From Methylolobus aquaticus (GTDB lineage: Bacteria > Pseudomonadota > Gammaproteobacteria > Methylococcales > Methylococcaceae), in contig SEYW01000013.1 of assembly GCA_004168015.1 (NCBI GenBank), forward strand, positions 47,498-111,497: a DNA stretch of 64,000 bases, written 5' to 3'. Numbering within the stretch: position 1 is the first letter of the stretch; each line of letters opens with the position of its first letter. The notes beneath the pieces were generated by a model, which saw only the letters and a list, made by a program, of their open reading frames with translations, searched no databases and was not told where the DNA came from. The position numbers and the translations under genes are program-made. This document shows, piece after piece, positions 9,084 to 20,800 of the stretch.

Positions 9084-9716
9084 TCAGTTGGTACGGCGCG
9101 GGCTCGAGCCGGCGACCGGCTCGATGCCCAGTTTGCGCAAACGCTCGGCCGCGCGCCGGCTTCCGGTGCGTATCCAGATCTCGTACAGCCGCATGATGTC
9201 GGTGTCGGAGCTCAGCCGCGAGTTCTCGCCGACTTCGGCGAGAACGTCGACGAAGCTCGGGAATTTGTCCGACAACTCCCCGAAAATCCCCGAGAGAGCC
9301 CGCCCACGCACCGTTCCACGACTGAGATCGCACAGAAAACCGTAGGCACTCCCGCCCATCGCGATGTAGTAATCGACATCGACGACCTTCCGGTTGAGGC
9401 TGGAAGAGAACAGACCGGAAATCAGCAGCGCGACATCACCGAGGCGCTTCAAAGCGAACTGACGCTGCTCCGCCGACGTCGCCGCGACGGCCTCGGCGTA
9501 GATCAGGGCCAGCGGTTTGAGATCGACGCCGTCGGGGGTTCGGGCGAACAGATTTTCGGCGTGGGTGTAGTGAGCCAGCAGGTTGACGACATAGAAGACG
9601 GTGTCTTCTGTCGCGTCCACCTTCTGGTTCGACAAGGCCGAGTGTATCGAATCCCTGAAATGCTCACGGACGTTGACGTCCGTAACCAAAGCTCCAACAG
9701 GACAATCGGATGCCAT
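9084..9716 (-). CDS. conserved protein of unknown function (first gene of pair)
   Basis: Mostly helical, cytoplasmic protein of about 210 residues. The ATG at 9716 has AGGAGG eight bases upstream; an in-frame GTG at 9722 is too close to that site. Visible stretches are HFRDSIHSALSNQKVDATED, VVNLLAHYTHAENLF, KRLGDVALLISGLFSSSLNR and YYIAMGGSAYGFL. It resembles proteins annotated only as hypothetical in gammaproteobacteria. Tight coupling with the gene at 8413 suggests the two products work together. Confidence 0.75.
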   Translation of the reverse strand: MASDCPVGALVTDVNVREHFRDSIHSALSNQKVDATEDTVFYVVNLLAHYTHAENLFARTPDGVDLKPLALIYAEAVAATSAEQRQFALKRLGDVALLISGLFSSSLNRKVVDVDYYIAMGGSAYGFLCDLSRGTVRGRALSGIFGELSDKFPSFVDVLAEVGENSRLSSDTDIMRLYEIWIRTGSRRAAERLRKLGIEPVAGSSPRRTN

Positions 9717-9907
9717 ATGCACAGCCTCCTGTGGGTTTCGTTAGGGAGGGATTCCCGGTCGCACAGCCACGGAAGGCAGGCTCCTTTGAATTCCTACGGC
9801 CTGAGCATAGCATTCACAAAAATGTCAAGAAAGGGGACGCCGCCGTTGCCACACGGAAACGGACTCTTGCCGCTTCCAGAGGCTCGACAATCGCTTTAGC
9901 CTTGTTA

Positions 9908-10750
9908 TTATTCGGGTAATAGCCAGTCGACGAGCCACTGTCCGTGCTTGCGGGGGCTCAGTACCGACCACAGCCACGGCAGGATCGTTGTCAGTTCCCC
10001 GTCCAACTGCCACGGCGGATTGATGATCAGCAAGCCGCTGCCCAGCAGTTTCCGGTCCGTGCCGGCGTCCGCCGTGCACAGCTCCAAACGCAACACTTTG
10101 CGGATGCCCGAGATCTGGAGAGTGCGGTAGAACCGTTCCGTGGCTTTCCGGTCCTGGATCGGATGCCAGATCGCGTATTGCCCGGTCGGCCAGCGGAGCC
10201 AGGCTGCGTGGATCGCGTCGACGACCCGCTCCCGCTCTCCCTTCAACTCGAAGGCGGGATCGCACAGTACCAGGCCCCGCCGCTCGCGCGGCGGGAGGAA
10301 AGCCTTCAGCCCCTGATAGGCGTCCAGATGATGGACTCCAGCCTGCCGGTCGCCGGTGAACTGAGCGCGCAGGACGTCGATCTCGGTGGAATGCAGCTCA
10401 CACAACACCAGTCGATCCGCCGGCCGCGCCCACTGCCGGACGAGTAGCGGCGAGCCGGGATAGTGCCGCAACTCATCGCCGTCATTGATCGCCCGCACGG
10501 CCTCGAGATAGCGCCGGACGGCCGGTGGGGCGTCGGCCGCTCCCCAGACTCGAGCAATGCCCTGGCGGAACTCCGCGTTTTTTCGCGCCATGGCCGAGGT
10601 CAGGTCATAGCGACCCGCGCCGGCGTGCGTGTCCAGATAGCAGAAGGCGCCGTCCTTGCGCTGCAGCGCAGCGATCAATTCGGCCAGCACGACGTGCTTG
10701 AACACGTCGGCCGCATTCCCGGCGTGAAAGCCGTGTCGATAGCTCAGCAT
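9908..10750 (-). CDS. rlmJ: 23S rRNA (adenine2030-N6)-methyltransferase
   Basis: SAM-dependent methyltransferase that modifies A2030 of 23S rRNA. The N-terminus MLSYRHGFHAGNAADVFKH is the family hallmark, followed by the SAM site YLDTHAGAGRYDL and the catalytic DPAFELKGE (DPAF; usually DPPY/F). About 280 residues. The start at 10750 is an ATG matching the family; the frame also allows a GTG at 10756. It lies downstream of groEL but is separated from it by a strong terminator. Confidence 0.93.
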   Translation of the reverse strand: MLSYRHGFHAGNAADVFKHVVLAELIAALQRKDGAFCYLDTHAGAGRYDLTSAMARKNAEFRQGIARVWGAADAPPAVRRYLEAVRAINDGDELRHYPGSPLLVRQWARPADRLVLCELHSTEIDVLRAQFTGDRQAGVHHLDAYQGLKAFLPPRERRGLVLCDPAFELKGERERVVDAIHAAWLRWPTGQYAIWHPIQDRKATERFYRTLQISGIRKVLRLELCTADAGTDRKLLGSGLLIINPPWQLDGELTTILPWLWSVLSPRKHGQWLVDWLLPE

Positions 10751-10782
10751 GCGCACAGCACCATGAGTCGATGGGATGCCCG

Positions 10783-10819
10783 AAAAAAGAAAGGCTCCGC
10801 CGTCGCCGGCGGAGCCTTT
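10783..10819 (-). terminator. rho-independent terminator of groEL
   Basis: On the minus strand, AAAGGCTCCGCC and its complement form a 12-bp stem (10808-10819 with 10790-10801, loop 10802-10807), followed by CTTTTTT. It lies just after the groEL stop and before rlmJ. Confidence 0.88.
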
Positions 10820-10847
10820 CCTGCTTCCGATCCGATGGACGGATGGA

Positions 10848-12476
<1,629 letters not shown>

Positions 12477-12517
12477 TCATTTCCTCCGTTGGTTCGGGGT
12501 TCAAGCAAATTTCGAGA

Positions 12518-12808
12518 TCAAGCTTCGAGGACGCCCATGACGTCGTCTTCGCGCAGCATCAGGTAGTCGATGCCGTCGATCTTGACTTCGGTGCCGGAGT
12601 ACTTGCCGAACAGAACCTTGTCGCCGACCTTGACGTCCAGGGCGCGCTTTTCGCCGCTGTCGAGCAGCTTACCGTTGCCGACCGCAATGACTTCACCCTG
12701 AATCGGCTTTTCCTTCGCGGTGTCCGGGATCACGATTCCGCCCGGCGTAGTCTTTTCTTCCTCGAGGCGCTTGACGACGATGCGATCATGCAAAGGACGA
12801 ATCTTCAT
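12518..12808 (-). CDS. groS: co-chaperonin GroES
   Basis: 96-residue co-chaperonin that caps the GroEL cavity. It starts [18 protein letters not shown] and has the mobile loop region [19 protein letters not shown] and the C-terminal [10 protein letters not shown]. It is the first gene of the groESL operon. Confidence 0.99.
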   Translation of the reverse strand: MKIRPLHDRIVVKRLEEEKTTPGGIVIPDTAKEKPIQGEVIAVGNGKLLDSGEKRALDVKVGDKVLFGKYSGTEVKIDGIDYLMLREDDVMGVLEA

Positions 12809-12865
12809 AATGACTCCCTGAGTTAAGGGTTGAGTTGATTGACGGTGTCGTAGTGAAAGCTGTGA

Positions 12866-12892
12866 TTAGCACTCACCACCGAGTGCTGCTAA
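12866..12892 (-). promoter_or_regulatory. CIRCE-like HrcA operator of groESL
   Basis: Read on the minus strand, the 27-bp element starts with TTAGCA and ends with a perfect GAGTGCTAA half-site. The total length equals the canonical TTAGCACTC-N9-GAGTGCTAA. The left half deviates in its last three bases (GCA for CTC), but an inner AGCACTC/GAGTGCT inverted repeat is also present. It directly follows the -10 box, where a bound HrcA repressor would block transcription. Confidence 0.8.
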
Positions 12893-12893
12893 C

Positions 12894-12922
12894 AATATAT
12901 GCACGCGGGTCGGCTTTTCAAG
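12894..12922 (-). promoter_or_regulatory. groESL promoter with overlapping sigma70 and sigma32 elements
   Basis: On the minus strand, CTTGAAA (12916-12922) matches the sigma32 -35 consensus, and TTGAAA with TATATT 16 bases downstream (12894-12899) matches a sigma70 promoter. The CIRCE-like operator begins one base after the -10. Dual heat-shock control by HrcA and RpoH is inferred. Confidence 0.68.
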
Positions 12923-13069
12923 TCCCCGCACCGAAAAAATTCCCCGCGCCGCCGACGCGTCGCCGAGTCACCAGCCACTACAGCGTGCGAGCATCGGGAA
13001 GGAAACGCCGCCCGCACGCTACAATACGGGGACGTCACAACCATCAAGTCAGTGGAGATTCAGTAAGCG

Positions 13070-13690
13070 ATGATCCGACCGACGATCGTTCTGTTCGACC
13101 TCGGCAAGGTTCTGGTCGACTTCGACTGGCAGGACGCCTTGCAGCGCATCGCGGCGGATGCCCGCGCGACACCCGATGAAATCGCACGCTTCATCGCCTC
13201 GACGGATGTCATGCGACGGTACGAACACGGGCACATTACGAGTGACCGGTTCTTCGAAGAGGTTCAACAGGGCATAGGCTATCGAAGCGACAGCGAGACC
13301 TTTCGCCTAGCGTTCAGCGATATCTTTTCCGAAATCACGGACATGGTCGCCCTGCACTCCCGCCTTCGAGCGGCAGGGATTCGCAGCTGGATCTTTTCCA
13401 ATACCAACGACTGGGCCGTCACGCAGATTCGAGCCCGCTTTCCGTTCTTCGCCCATTTCGACGGATACTTCCTGTCCTACGAACTCGGAGCGATGAAGCC
13501 GCACCCGGCCATCTACGAAGCGGCGGAGAGCGTCACCGGATGCCGCGGAGACGAGATTCTGTACATCGACGATCTTCCCGAAAACGTGGCGGCCGGCGCG
13601 CAACGCGGCTGGCAGGTGATTCACCACGTATCCACGGACGCGACGATCGCGGCGGTCGAAGCGCGATTGCTGGACCCGTTCGCGGCGTGA
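13070..13690 (+). CDS. HAD-superfamily phosphatase, YihX-like
   Basis: Cytoplasmic haloacid dehalogenase-like phosphatase, about 206 residues. Motif I is VLFDLGKVLVDFD, the DLGxV variant seen in the YihX glucose-1-phosphate phosphatase group. Motif II is FSNTNDW, the Lys of motif III lies in GAMKPHPAIYEA, and motif IV is LYIDDLPENV, giving the acidic pair. The cap is a small helical insert at about 15-85. The substrate is unproven; sugar phosphate is the best guess. It is monocistronic or read into the DraG-like gene 120 bp downstream. Confidence 0.82.
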   Translation: MIRPTIVLFDLGKVLVDFDWQDALQRIAADARATPDEIARFIASTDVMRRYEHGHITSDRFFEEVQQGIGYRSDSETFRLAFSDIFSEITDMVALHSRLRAAGIRSWIFSNTNDWAVTQIRARFPFFAHFDGYFLSYELGAMKPHPAIYEAAESVTGCRGDEILYIDDLPENVAAGAQRGWQVIHHVSTDATIAAVEARLLDPFAA

Positions 13691-13812
13691 CTCCCGCGCG
13701 CGAGACCTGATGCGACGACGGTCCGAAGCCCGGTGCGGCCGCATCAGTGGGAACACAAAGACGCCTGGCCCGCAGGGCCGGCCCACACGTCCACCCGAAC
13801 CCGGAGCAGCCG

Positions 13813-14721
13813 ATGCCCGAAATTGATCTACCCCTGCGACGCCGCGCGCTGGGCGCCTACCTCGGCCTGGCCGTCGGCGACGCCCTCGGGGCAACCGTCG
13901 AGTATCTGACACCGGAGGAAATCCGCGAGCGGCATGGCATTCACGACCGCATGATCGGTGGCGGCTGGCTGGAGCTGAAGCCGGGTCAGGTGACCGATGC
14001 GACCGAAATGTCGCTGGCGCTGGCCCAGGCCCTGATCGGGCACGGCGGATGGGACCTGAAGTCCGTGGCCGACGGCTTCGTGGACTGGTTTCGCGCGCGC
14101 CCGGTCGATGTCGGCCGCGCCTGCCGCCGCGGCATCACCCGCTACCTTCTGCATGGCACCGTGACCGGCCCGGTGAACGCGCGCGATGCCGGCAGCGCGG
14201 CCTGCGTCCGCAATCTGCCATTGGTCCTGCTGAACCTGGACGACGAGTCAAGGCTGATGGCGCAGACGCTCCAGCAAAGCCACATCACGCACAACAACCC
14301 CTATTCCGACGCCGCGACCCAGGCGGTCGCCCTGATGGTCCTCGCACTGCTTCACGGTCAAGGCCTGGCTACTTGCCAAGGGATCGCGAACCGGCTCGTT
14401 GCAACCTATCCCGCGTTCCGCTTCGACCCGTATCCGGGTCGCGCCGGCGGCTACGTCGTCGAAACATTTCAAACGGTTTGTCACTTCGTCTTCACGACGG
14501 ACTCTTTCGAATCGTGCGTCATGGGCGCCGTGAACCGCGGCCAGGCAGCCGGCACCGTGGGCGCCTTGGCGGGCATGCTGGCCGGGGCCCACTACGGTGC
14601 CGCAGCCATACCCCATCGCTGGCTGGAGCGACTCGATACCGAAGTGAAGTCGCGCATCCTGGAACAGACACGCGCCCTGTTGCAATTGGGCCTGCCCGAC
14701 CGATCGCCGGCCCCACCATGA
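13813..14721 (+). CDS. DraG-family ADP-ribosylglycohydrolase homologue, probably catalytically dead
   Basis: 302-residue protein colinear with dinitrogenase reductase-activating glycohydrolase (DraG): GAYLGLAVGDALGATVEYLT, GGGWLELKPGQV, RPVDVGRACRRG, ITHNNPYSDAA and LAGMLAGAHYG are all kept. The start at 13813 has GGAG nearby and fits the family; the open frame from 13747 adds an unrelated tail. DraG removes ADP-ribose using two Mn ions held by TDD and by a second GGDADT motif. Here TDD has become TDA (A63) and GGDADT has become GQAAGT (A245, G247), so three metal-binding Asp are missing. No draT or nif gene is nearby. A binding-only or regulatory role is inferred. Confidence 0.88.
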   Translation: MPEIDLPLRRRALGAYLGLAVGDALGATVEYLTPEEIRERHGIHDRMIGGGWLELKPGQVTDATEMSLALAQALIGHGGWDLKSVADGFVDWFRARPVDVGRACRRGITRYLLHGTVTGPVNARDAGSAACVRNLPLVLLNLDDESRLMAQTLQQSHITHNNPYSDAATQAVALMVLALLHGQGLATCQGIANRLVATYPAFRFDPYPGRAGGYVVETFQTVCHFVFTTDSFESCVMGAVNRGQAAGTVGALAGMLAGAHYGAAAIPHRWLERLDTEVKSRILEQTRALLQLGLPDRSPAPP

Positions 14722-14794
14722 ACGAGGTCCGACAGGATCGAGGCAGCCAGGCTACCGGTTCGCGTACGGCACCGTAGGGAAGACGACGGTGGAA

Positions 14795-14818
14795 GGCGGT
14801 ACCCGGAGGCTTACCGCC
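14795..14818. terminator. hairpin between convergent DraG-like and CHAT genes
   Basis: GGCGGTA (14795-14801) pairs with TACCGCC (14812-14818) across a 10-base loop, overlapping the stop codon of the CHAT gene. There is no T-tract, so it is only a weak terminator candidate. Confidence 0.3.
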
Positions 14819-17800
14819 CTGGTTCCTCGCCGTCCGGCGGTGCGTCGTTCGCTGCCTCCCCTGTGTGATCCGGGACCGGCACTGCCTCCGCTGACGCGCC
14901 GCGGCCGGGGTCGGCCACGCCGCCGAGCTGGCTGACCACACGGCGCAACACAACACTCCGCGCACGATCGCCTTTGTCCGCCTTTTCGCCCCGTGCCTCC
15001 AGGAACTCAGCCACAAGCTGAAGCTGTGTTACGACCGAATCGAGCTGACGTCCCGAGGCCGACAGATCTTTAAGTGCACCCCGATAAACGGCGAGCAATC
15101 GATCCGCATCCTCATCGTGCGCACGTTCCGAGCGCGGCGGCTTCCGGTGAAACAACCACTCAGTGACTGCCGTGTCCGCCGCCATGACGCCATCGAATAA
15201 ATCGTACGTCGCGGCGAAGCGGCTCCGCGCCGCACGCTTGCACCGGGCCAGCGCGACGCGACACGCATCGTCCGCAGGGGCACCGAGCACCGCATCGAGT
15301 TGCAGGCGGTTGAGGCAGGCGTAGGGGTTCCAACCCGGCATGGACGGGTCGCCTTCACCACGGGCATAGGCATCCCGAGCCTTTTTGAGGCTGGCTTCAA
15401 CCGCTTCCCAGCCTTGCCCCGCCCGCAAGGCGACAGCGGCAGCCTGCTTGTACGCACTGCCGAAGATAGACTGCCGCTCGACGTTTAGGGGCACCGCGGC
15501 ACCGGAGGTCAGATCCTCCAGGGCCGTAATGCGCTTGACGGCACTGCGGGCGAGCCGCTGGGCTTCATCGAGATCCTGATTCGAACCGGGCAGGCTCCGC
15601 CATTCCCCTTCACGCGCCTCTAGGTTGATCAACTGTTCGATGGCCGAGATCGACGCCGGCGCCTGCCACGAGTCTTCGGCAAGCGCTGCCTGGAAAGCCA
15701 GCCGTGCGGCCTCCGATCCCTCCGGCAGATATTCCGCATAGAGCCGGGCGCAGGCTTCCAGCACATCCGCGCGTGCTTTCCAGGGCTCGGGCACCTTGCG
15801 CAAGCGATTCGTCACGCGCCGCTTGATGCTGCGGAAGTCCGTGCCCTTGCCTTCGCCTGCTCCCGCCTCGATGCGGCGCTGCGCCAGCCAGTCCAGCAAC
15901 TGCTCGGGCGAAACCAACCGGTCCATGTCCGTGGCCTCGGTCGAGACCGTGGCGAGCCGGAACTCCGGATCGCCATACGCCTGATAGGCGCCCCAGGTAT
16001 TGCAATCGGCGTGCAGTTGGAATGTGGTACGACGAGCCTCAGACAAGGCTCGACCAAAGGACACTCCGCGCCCCACCATCTGTTGAAAAAAGGTCTCGGC
16101 AAAGGTACGCGCGGCATCGTCCCGCACTTCCCAGCCTGCCGCCACGACGCCGCGAACGCCCATCTCGATCAGTTCGCGGGCCAGACCCGCCGCGAGCCGG
16201 TTGCCACCCTCGCCGACCCCGGCTCGTGCCAGATGGCAGCAGTTCAGGAACACCAAATCCGGCACCGTTGCCATCAAACCGATCTCGGCGGCGGACAGCA
16301 GCAGTCCGTCCGACAACACGACGCCGCTGCGGTAAGTGCCATCCGCGGCCCGCTTTCCGAACACACCATGGGCATCCACGACGAGGACCCGATAGGGTTG
16401 GGCCAACAGCTTTGCGAAAACCTCGGCAGCTCGGGAATCGGGCGGTGCGGCTTCGACCGCATAGCCGGCTGCCTCCAGCGCTCCGGCGATGATCTCGCCT
16501 TCGCGGACCGCGCCGTTCAGTTCAGGCAGTCGGTCGGGTAGGGGCTGACCGTCCACGCCGATTTCCGGCTTCCAGCCGGGGCCGCCGAACTGCGCGTGGT
16601 AGCCCTCGGTACTGGGGTTGGAGATCACCAACGCGGTCAGTTTCTCGGCACGAATCACTTCGCGCCGGAAGCGGGCCGTCAGAAACTGCCTGACGACCTG
16701 TGTCTCGGTCACCCACGGCGTGCCGTCCACCTCCAGCATTTCCCACGGCAGATTCGCAGTCGCCTCGTCGACCATCAGGATCAGATTGGGCGCGCGCCGC
16801 AGAGAGGCCTTGAGTTCGAGCGGCACCAGCATCGGAAACAGCGTCGCACCGAACCCGCTGCGGGCGACGTAGACGGTGCTGGCCGGGCCGGTCAATGCAT
16901 CGCGGACCAGCTTTTCGATCAGCCCGGGCTGGCGTTGCTGCACGATAACCTCGGCGCGGGCTCGCTCACCCAGATAGGCATAGCGCAGACGTTCGGCGAA
17001 CGACACGGTCGGTGCCTGGTCGAGACCGAACGGTAGACCGGACAGTTCGGGCTGCCCTCCCCTATCGCCAATCCCGTACAACCCGAGCAGGCGGCGCATC
17101 GCATCCGGCGGAATCGGATTCCGCCAGCGCGGCATGTAACACTCCGGTCCGCACCCCAGCTCGTCGCGATCGGCGTCGGTCACCGTCAGACGCGGCCAGT
17201 AGTCGGTGAACGGCATCACATCGAGACGGTGGCGCGATCCTTCGCCGCGGGACAGTTCCGCGGCCACCTCAAGCCGAGCGCCGAGCCGTTCCAGTTCGCG
17301 ACCCAAAGTCGCTTCGAGTTCGCTGACGGCTCGGGCCGCTGCAATCGCCGTGTCGAGGTACAGTTCCACCAGTTCCAGACCCGCGACATAGGCCCGGGCA
17401 TTCCGTCCCCCGGGCGCGTTCAGCGCAAAGTCGCGGTTGGCATGCAGCACCCCGAGCACGATGGCCCGAACGGCCTCGCCGACCTCCAGTTGCGAAGCGG
17501 AATTCGTGCCGATCAGCACGCTCGCCAGACGCAGCGGCAGGGGCCCGCCGTCGGCGACGACGCCATCCTGCTGGACGCACTCCTCGCTGTAACGGTTCGA
17601 CGCGTGCAACAGGTAACTCAGCACGCCGCTGCGCACGGCCTCGGTGACATTGTCCGCCGACAGTCGCCCCATCTCACCCAACCCGACGACGATGGCGCCA
17701 CGCCCGGTGCGCCGCAGACGCTGGGCGGCAGTCCGCGGCATCAGCACGACGGTTGTGGTCCCGAGTTCCCCCGTACGGATGCCGAGCCGATGACGCTCGC

Positions 17801-20800
17801 TGAGCGCTCCGGCCACCAGGTGACGGTCGATCACGCCTTCTGCGCCGGCGATCGGATCGCCGCGATAGTGGCCGCACATGACCGGAATCTGCACGAATCG
17901 CAGATCGATGCCGCGCACCATCACTTCCAGCACTCGCTCCGCGCGGCGGGGCTTCAGCGTCGCTGGCCGGCTACCCAGCAGGCGCATCTGCACCTCGGTG
18001 GCCGTGGGCCACCCCGGCGGCGGACCGGGACGGCGCGTGGTCACCGCGCCATCCACGCTCTCTCCGGCTCCGCGGCTTACCGGCAAACGCTTCAATCGAG
18101 GCATCCGACCTTCCAGCAAGGCCTCGATCTCACCGAAAAACCTGGGCGTACTGGTCAGGCCCATATGGTCGGCTTCCATTAGCCAGTAGTTCTCGTCGGG
18201 CAGACCGCGCAACCGACCCGAGGCCCATGTCACGGAGCCGTCGCCGAAGGGCGTTTCGGCGATCAACAGCTCTCGCATGCGGCCGTCGGGGGTCCACAGC
18301 GCCGATAGTCCGCAGGGCGTCGCATCCGCCTGGCCGAAGACGTAGGCGATCCGTTCGCCATAGTGGCGAACCCAGTCCGTATCCGCGAGCGAATCCCAGA
18401 ACCTTGCCGTTTCGGCGAGTGCCTCCGCGGATGGAACACCGCAAAGATTGCGGCCGAACCAGAAATCGTCGTTGACCTCCTTGAGGCGTTCCCATTCCGC
18501 CCGGTCATAGAAGCGCTTGCCGGCATAGCTGCCGGCGTCGACGAAACCCGGAGCCGGCAGCAGGTTGATCGCGCCGCCATAGCCGCTGACGATGGCCAGG
18601 ACTTCGTCCATGTCATGTTTGAGATCGAAGCGCGCCAGCGTACGTATCGTGCCGGACAGGCCGAACAGGGTCTGCACCATAAGGTGCGAACCGTGATTCG
18701 GCGTGCCCATCATGATCAACCGGTTGCCTGCGCGACCGAAAAAGTCCGCGCGTGGCTGCCGGCTGGCCAACGCGGCCCGGACGACCAGTCCGCCCATGCT
18801 GTGGGCCAGAATGCGGATCGGCTGAGCTTTATGGTCGCTCAGCACCGTGGCCAACCGCACCGCGAATTCGCGGCCGAGTTCGGTAACCGGCTTGCGCCAG
18901 TCGTAGGCGCAGGTCTCGACGTAGTAGCCGCGTGCGGCCAGGTGTTCCTCGAGTTTGCCATACGCCATCTCGACCACGCCTTCGGGGATCGCTGGCTTAC
19001 CAGCGGCAATTTTTTCCAGCCCGCCGAACACGAGGTCGTCCGGGTCGACCCAGACATGATCCTTCTTGCCGCCCCGCGCCACATAGAGACTGCTGCCCAT
19101 GATCCCGGGCAGATAGACGACCACCGGGCGGGAATTCTTCGGCGGCAGCGGGACGGGGCCGCCGCGGGATACCGGCTTTGCCGTTCCCGGCAATACCGAG
19201 GACAGGGGTTGCCACTCGGTCAACTCCTCGGGCCGTTCCTCGACCAGCCAGCGGACCATCGCTTCCGGCAGCGGGCGGCGCCCGGTAGCGGTCGCGTCGC
19301 GAAAGTAACGGAAATGATTGACCTCAGCGCCCTGCACGAAAATCGCCTGGGCTTCCGCTCGCGGCGCAATGCCGGCGTACATCGACGCGCTGTCCACGAC
19401 CAGATCGTTTTCCAGCCGATCGAAAAACATCCAGTCGGTGAAGGCCAGCCCGATCCGCTTTATCCATCCGCCGCCGTCGATGTCACCCGCGACGATCGCC
19501 ATCGGCAGAGTGCGGCACGGAGCCAGCCCCAGAAACATGCCCATCGGGGCCTCGGGCAGCATCGCCTCGATCCCGGGGACCACCTGGGGCTGAAGCCGCT
19601 TCTCGGCGATTTCGAGTACGACACGAGCCAGGCACTGCAGCCAGCGATCGGCCGCGGCTCGGGCCGCGACGCCGGCCGCCGGGGTTGCGACGAGACCAGC
19701 CACCGCACCGCTGGACCATGCGCCAAACTTGCGCACCAGGGTCAGCAGGCCCGACAGAAAGAGATCGAGATTGTCGGACAGCAGCGCGGTACCGCGCGCT
19801 GGGCAAGCCACCCGAACGTAGCGATCGATGACCAGCCGACGCTGCCGCAGCGCGGTCAGCAGTTGACGCAATTTGTCGCGCTCCTGCTCCGCAGCGGCTT
19901 CGCGCCATGATTTCAGACGCGGATCGGCATCTTCCGCCGCAATCTCATCCTGCCGAGGCCGGCGGCGATACTGCTCGATCAAGGCGTCGAACGGCGTCTT
20001 CGTATCGTCAGGGTTCACGCACAGGAGGTCTCCGACGAGCCCGCCACGCGAATGGGTCACGACGCTGATTCTCGCCCCGTCGGGCAACTCGCTCAGCAGT
20101 TGCAGGGCGTTCTCGATCGGACTTTCGGAGAAGGTTCGGTGCTCGAATCCGTAGATGTGCTCGCCGAAGTGCTCCAGCAACCCCATCCAGGCAGCACTGG
20201 CCGGAAGCTCGCCGAAACTCCCGAGCGTATGGGAACCCGTGCCATGAATGAACACCAGGGCGGGCGTGCCCCCGCCCGCGAGGACTCGCAGCTTGTCGCG
20301 GTCCATGCGATCGGCCGCGGACAAGGCTTCGCCGTTGCGCCAGCGGTACAAGCCCGGCTCTGCGGCCAACCGGCTCTCGACGGCCCACATCAGGGCCTTT
20401 GCACCAGCCCATGACGCGCCGGCGATTGCCCAGTCAGTGGGTTTGGTGCCGATTTTCTCGCCCAGCCACTCCTCGGCCTTATCACGAGCAGCATCGAGTA
20501 TCGCATCGGGTTCGATCGCCAGCTCGGTCACTTGCCGCCAGAGCCAGTCACCTGTCCCGCGGGTGGCGGTCGAGCGCTCGCGCAACCGTGCCAGGTCGAC
20601 CGCGCCGTCGACACCGACGGCCTCCGGGTGCAGGCGCGCGAGACGCTCGGCCAGCGCGTCGGCCCGCATGAAAACGGTCGTGCCGTCGGACGCTTCCAGC
20701 GCGAGGAGGCGGCTGTCGGCCGCCGCCTCCGCCTGCTCGGGCGCGTCGGCACTGCGGCTCGCCGGCGCCAGCGGCCAGCTCCGCACAGCCGTGACGTTAG

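Noticed and set aside
18363..19910. 515-codon frame opposite the CHAT gene
   Set aside because: Shadow of the second and first hydrolase domains; no ribosome site or recognisable sequence.
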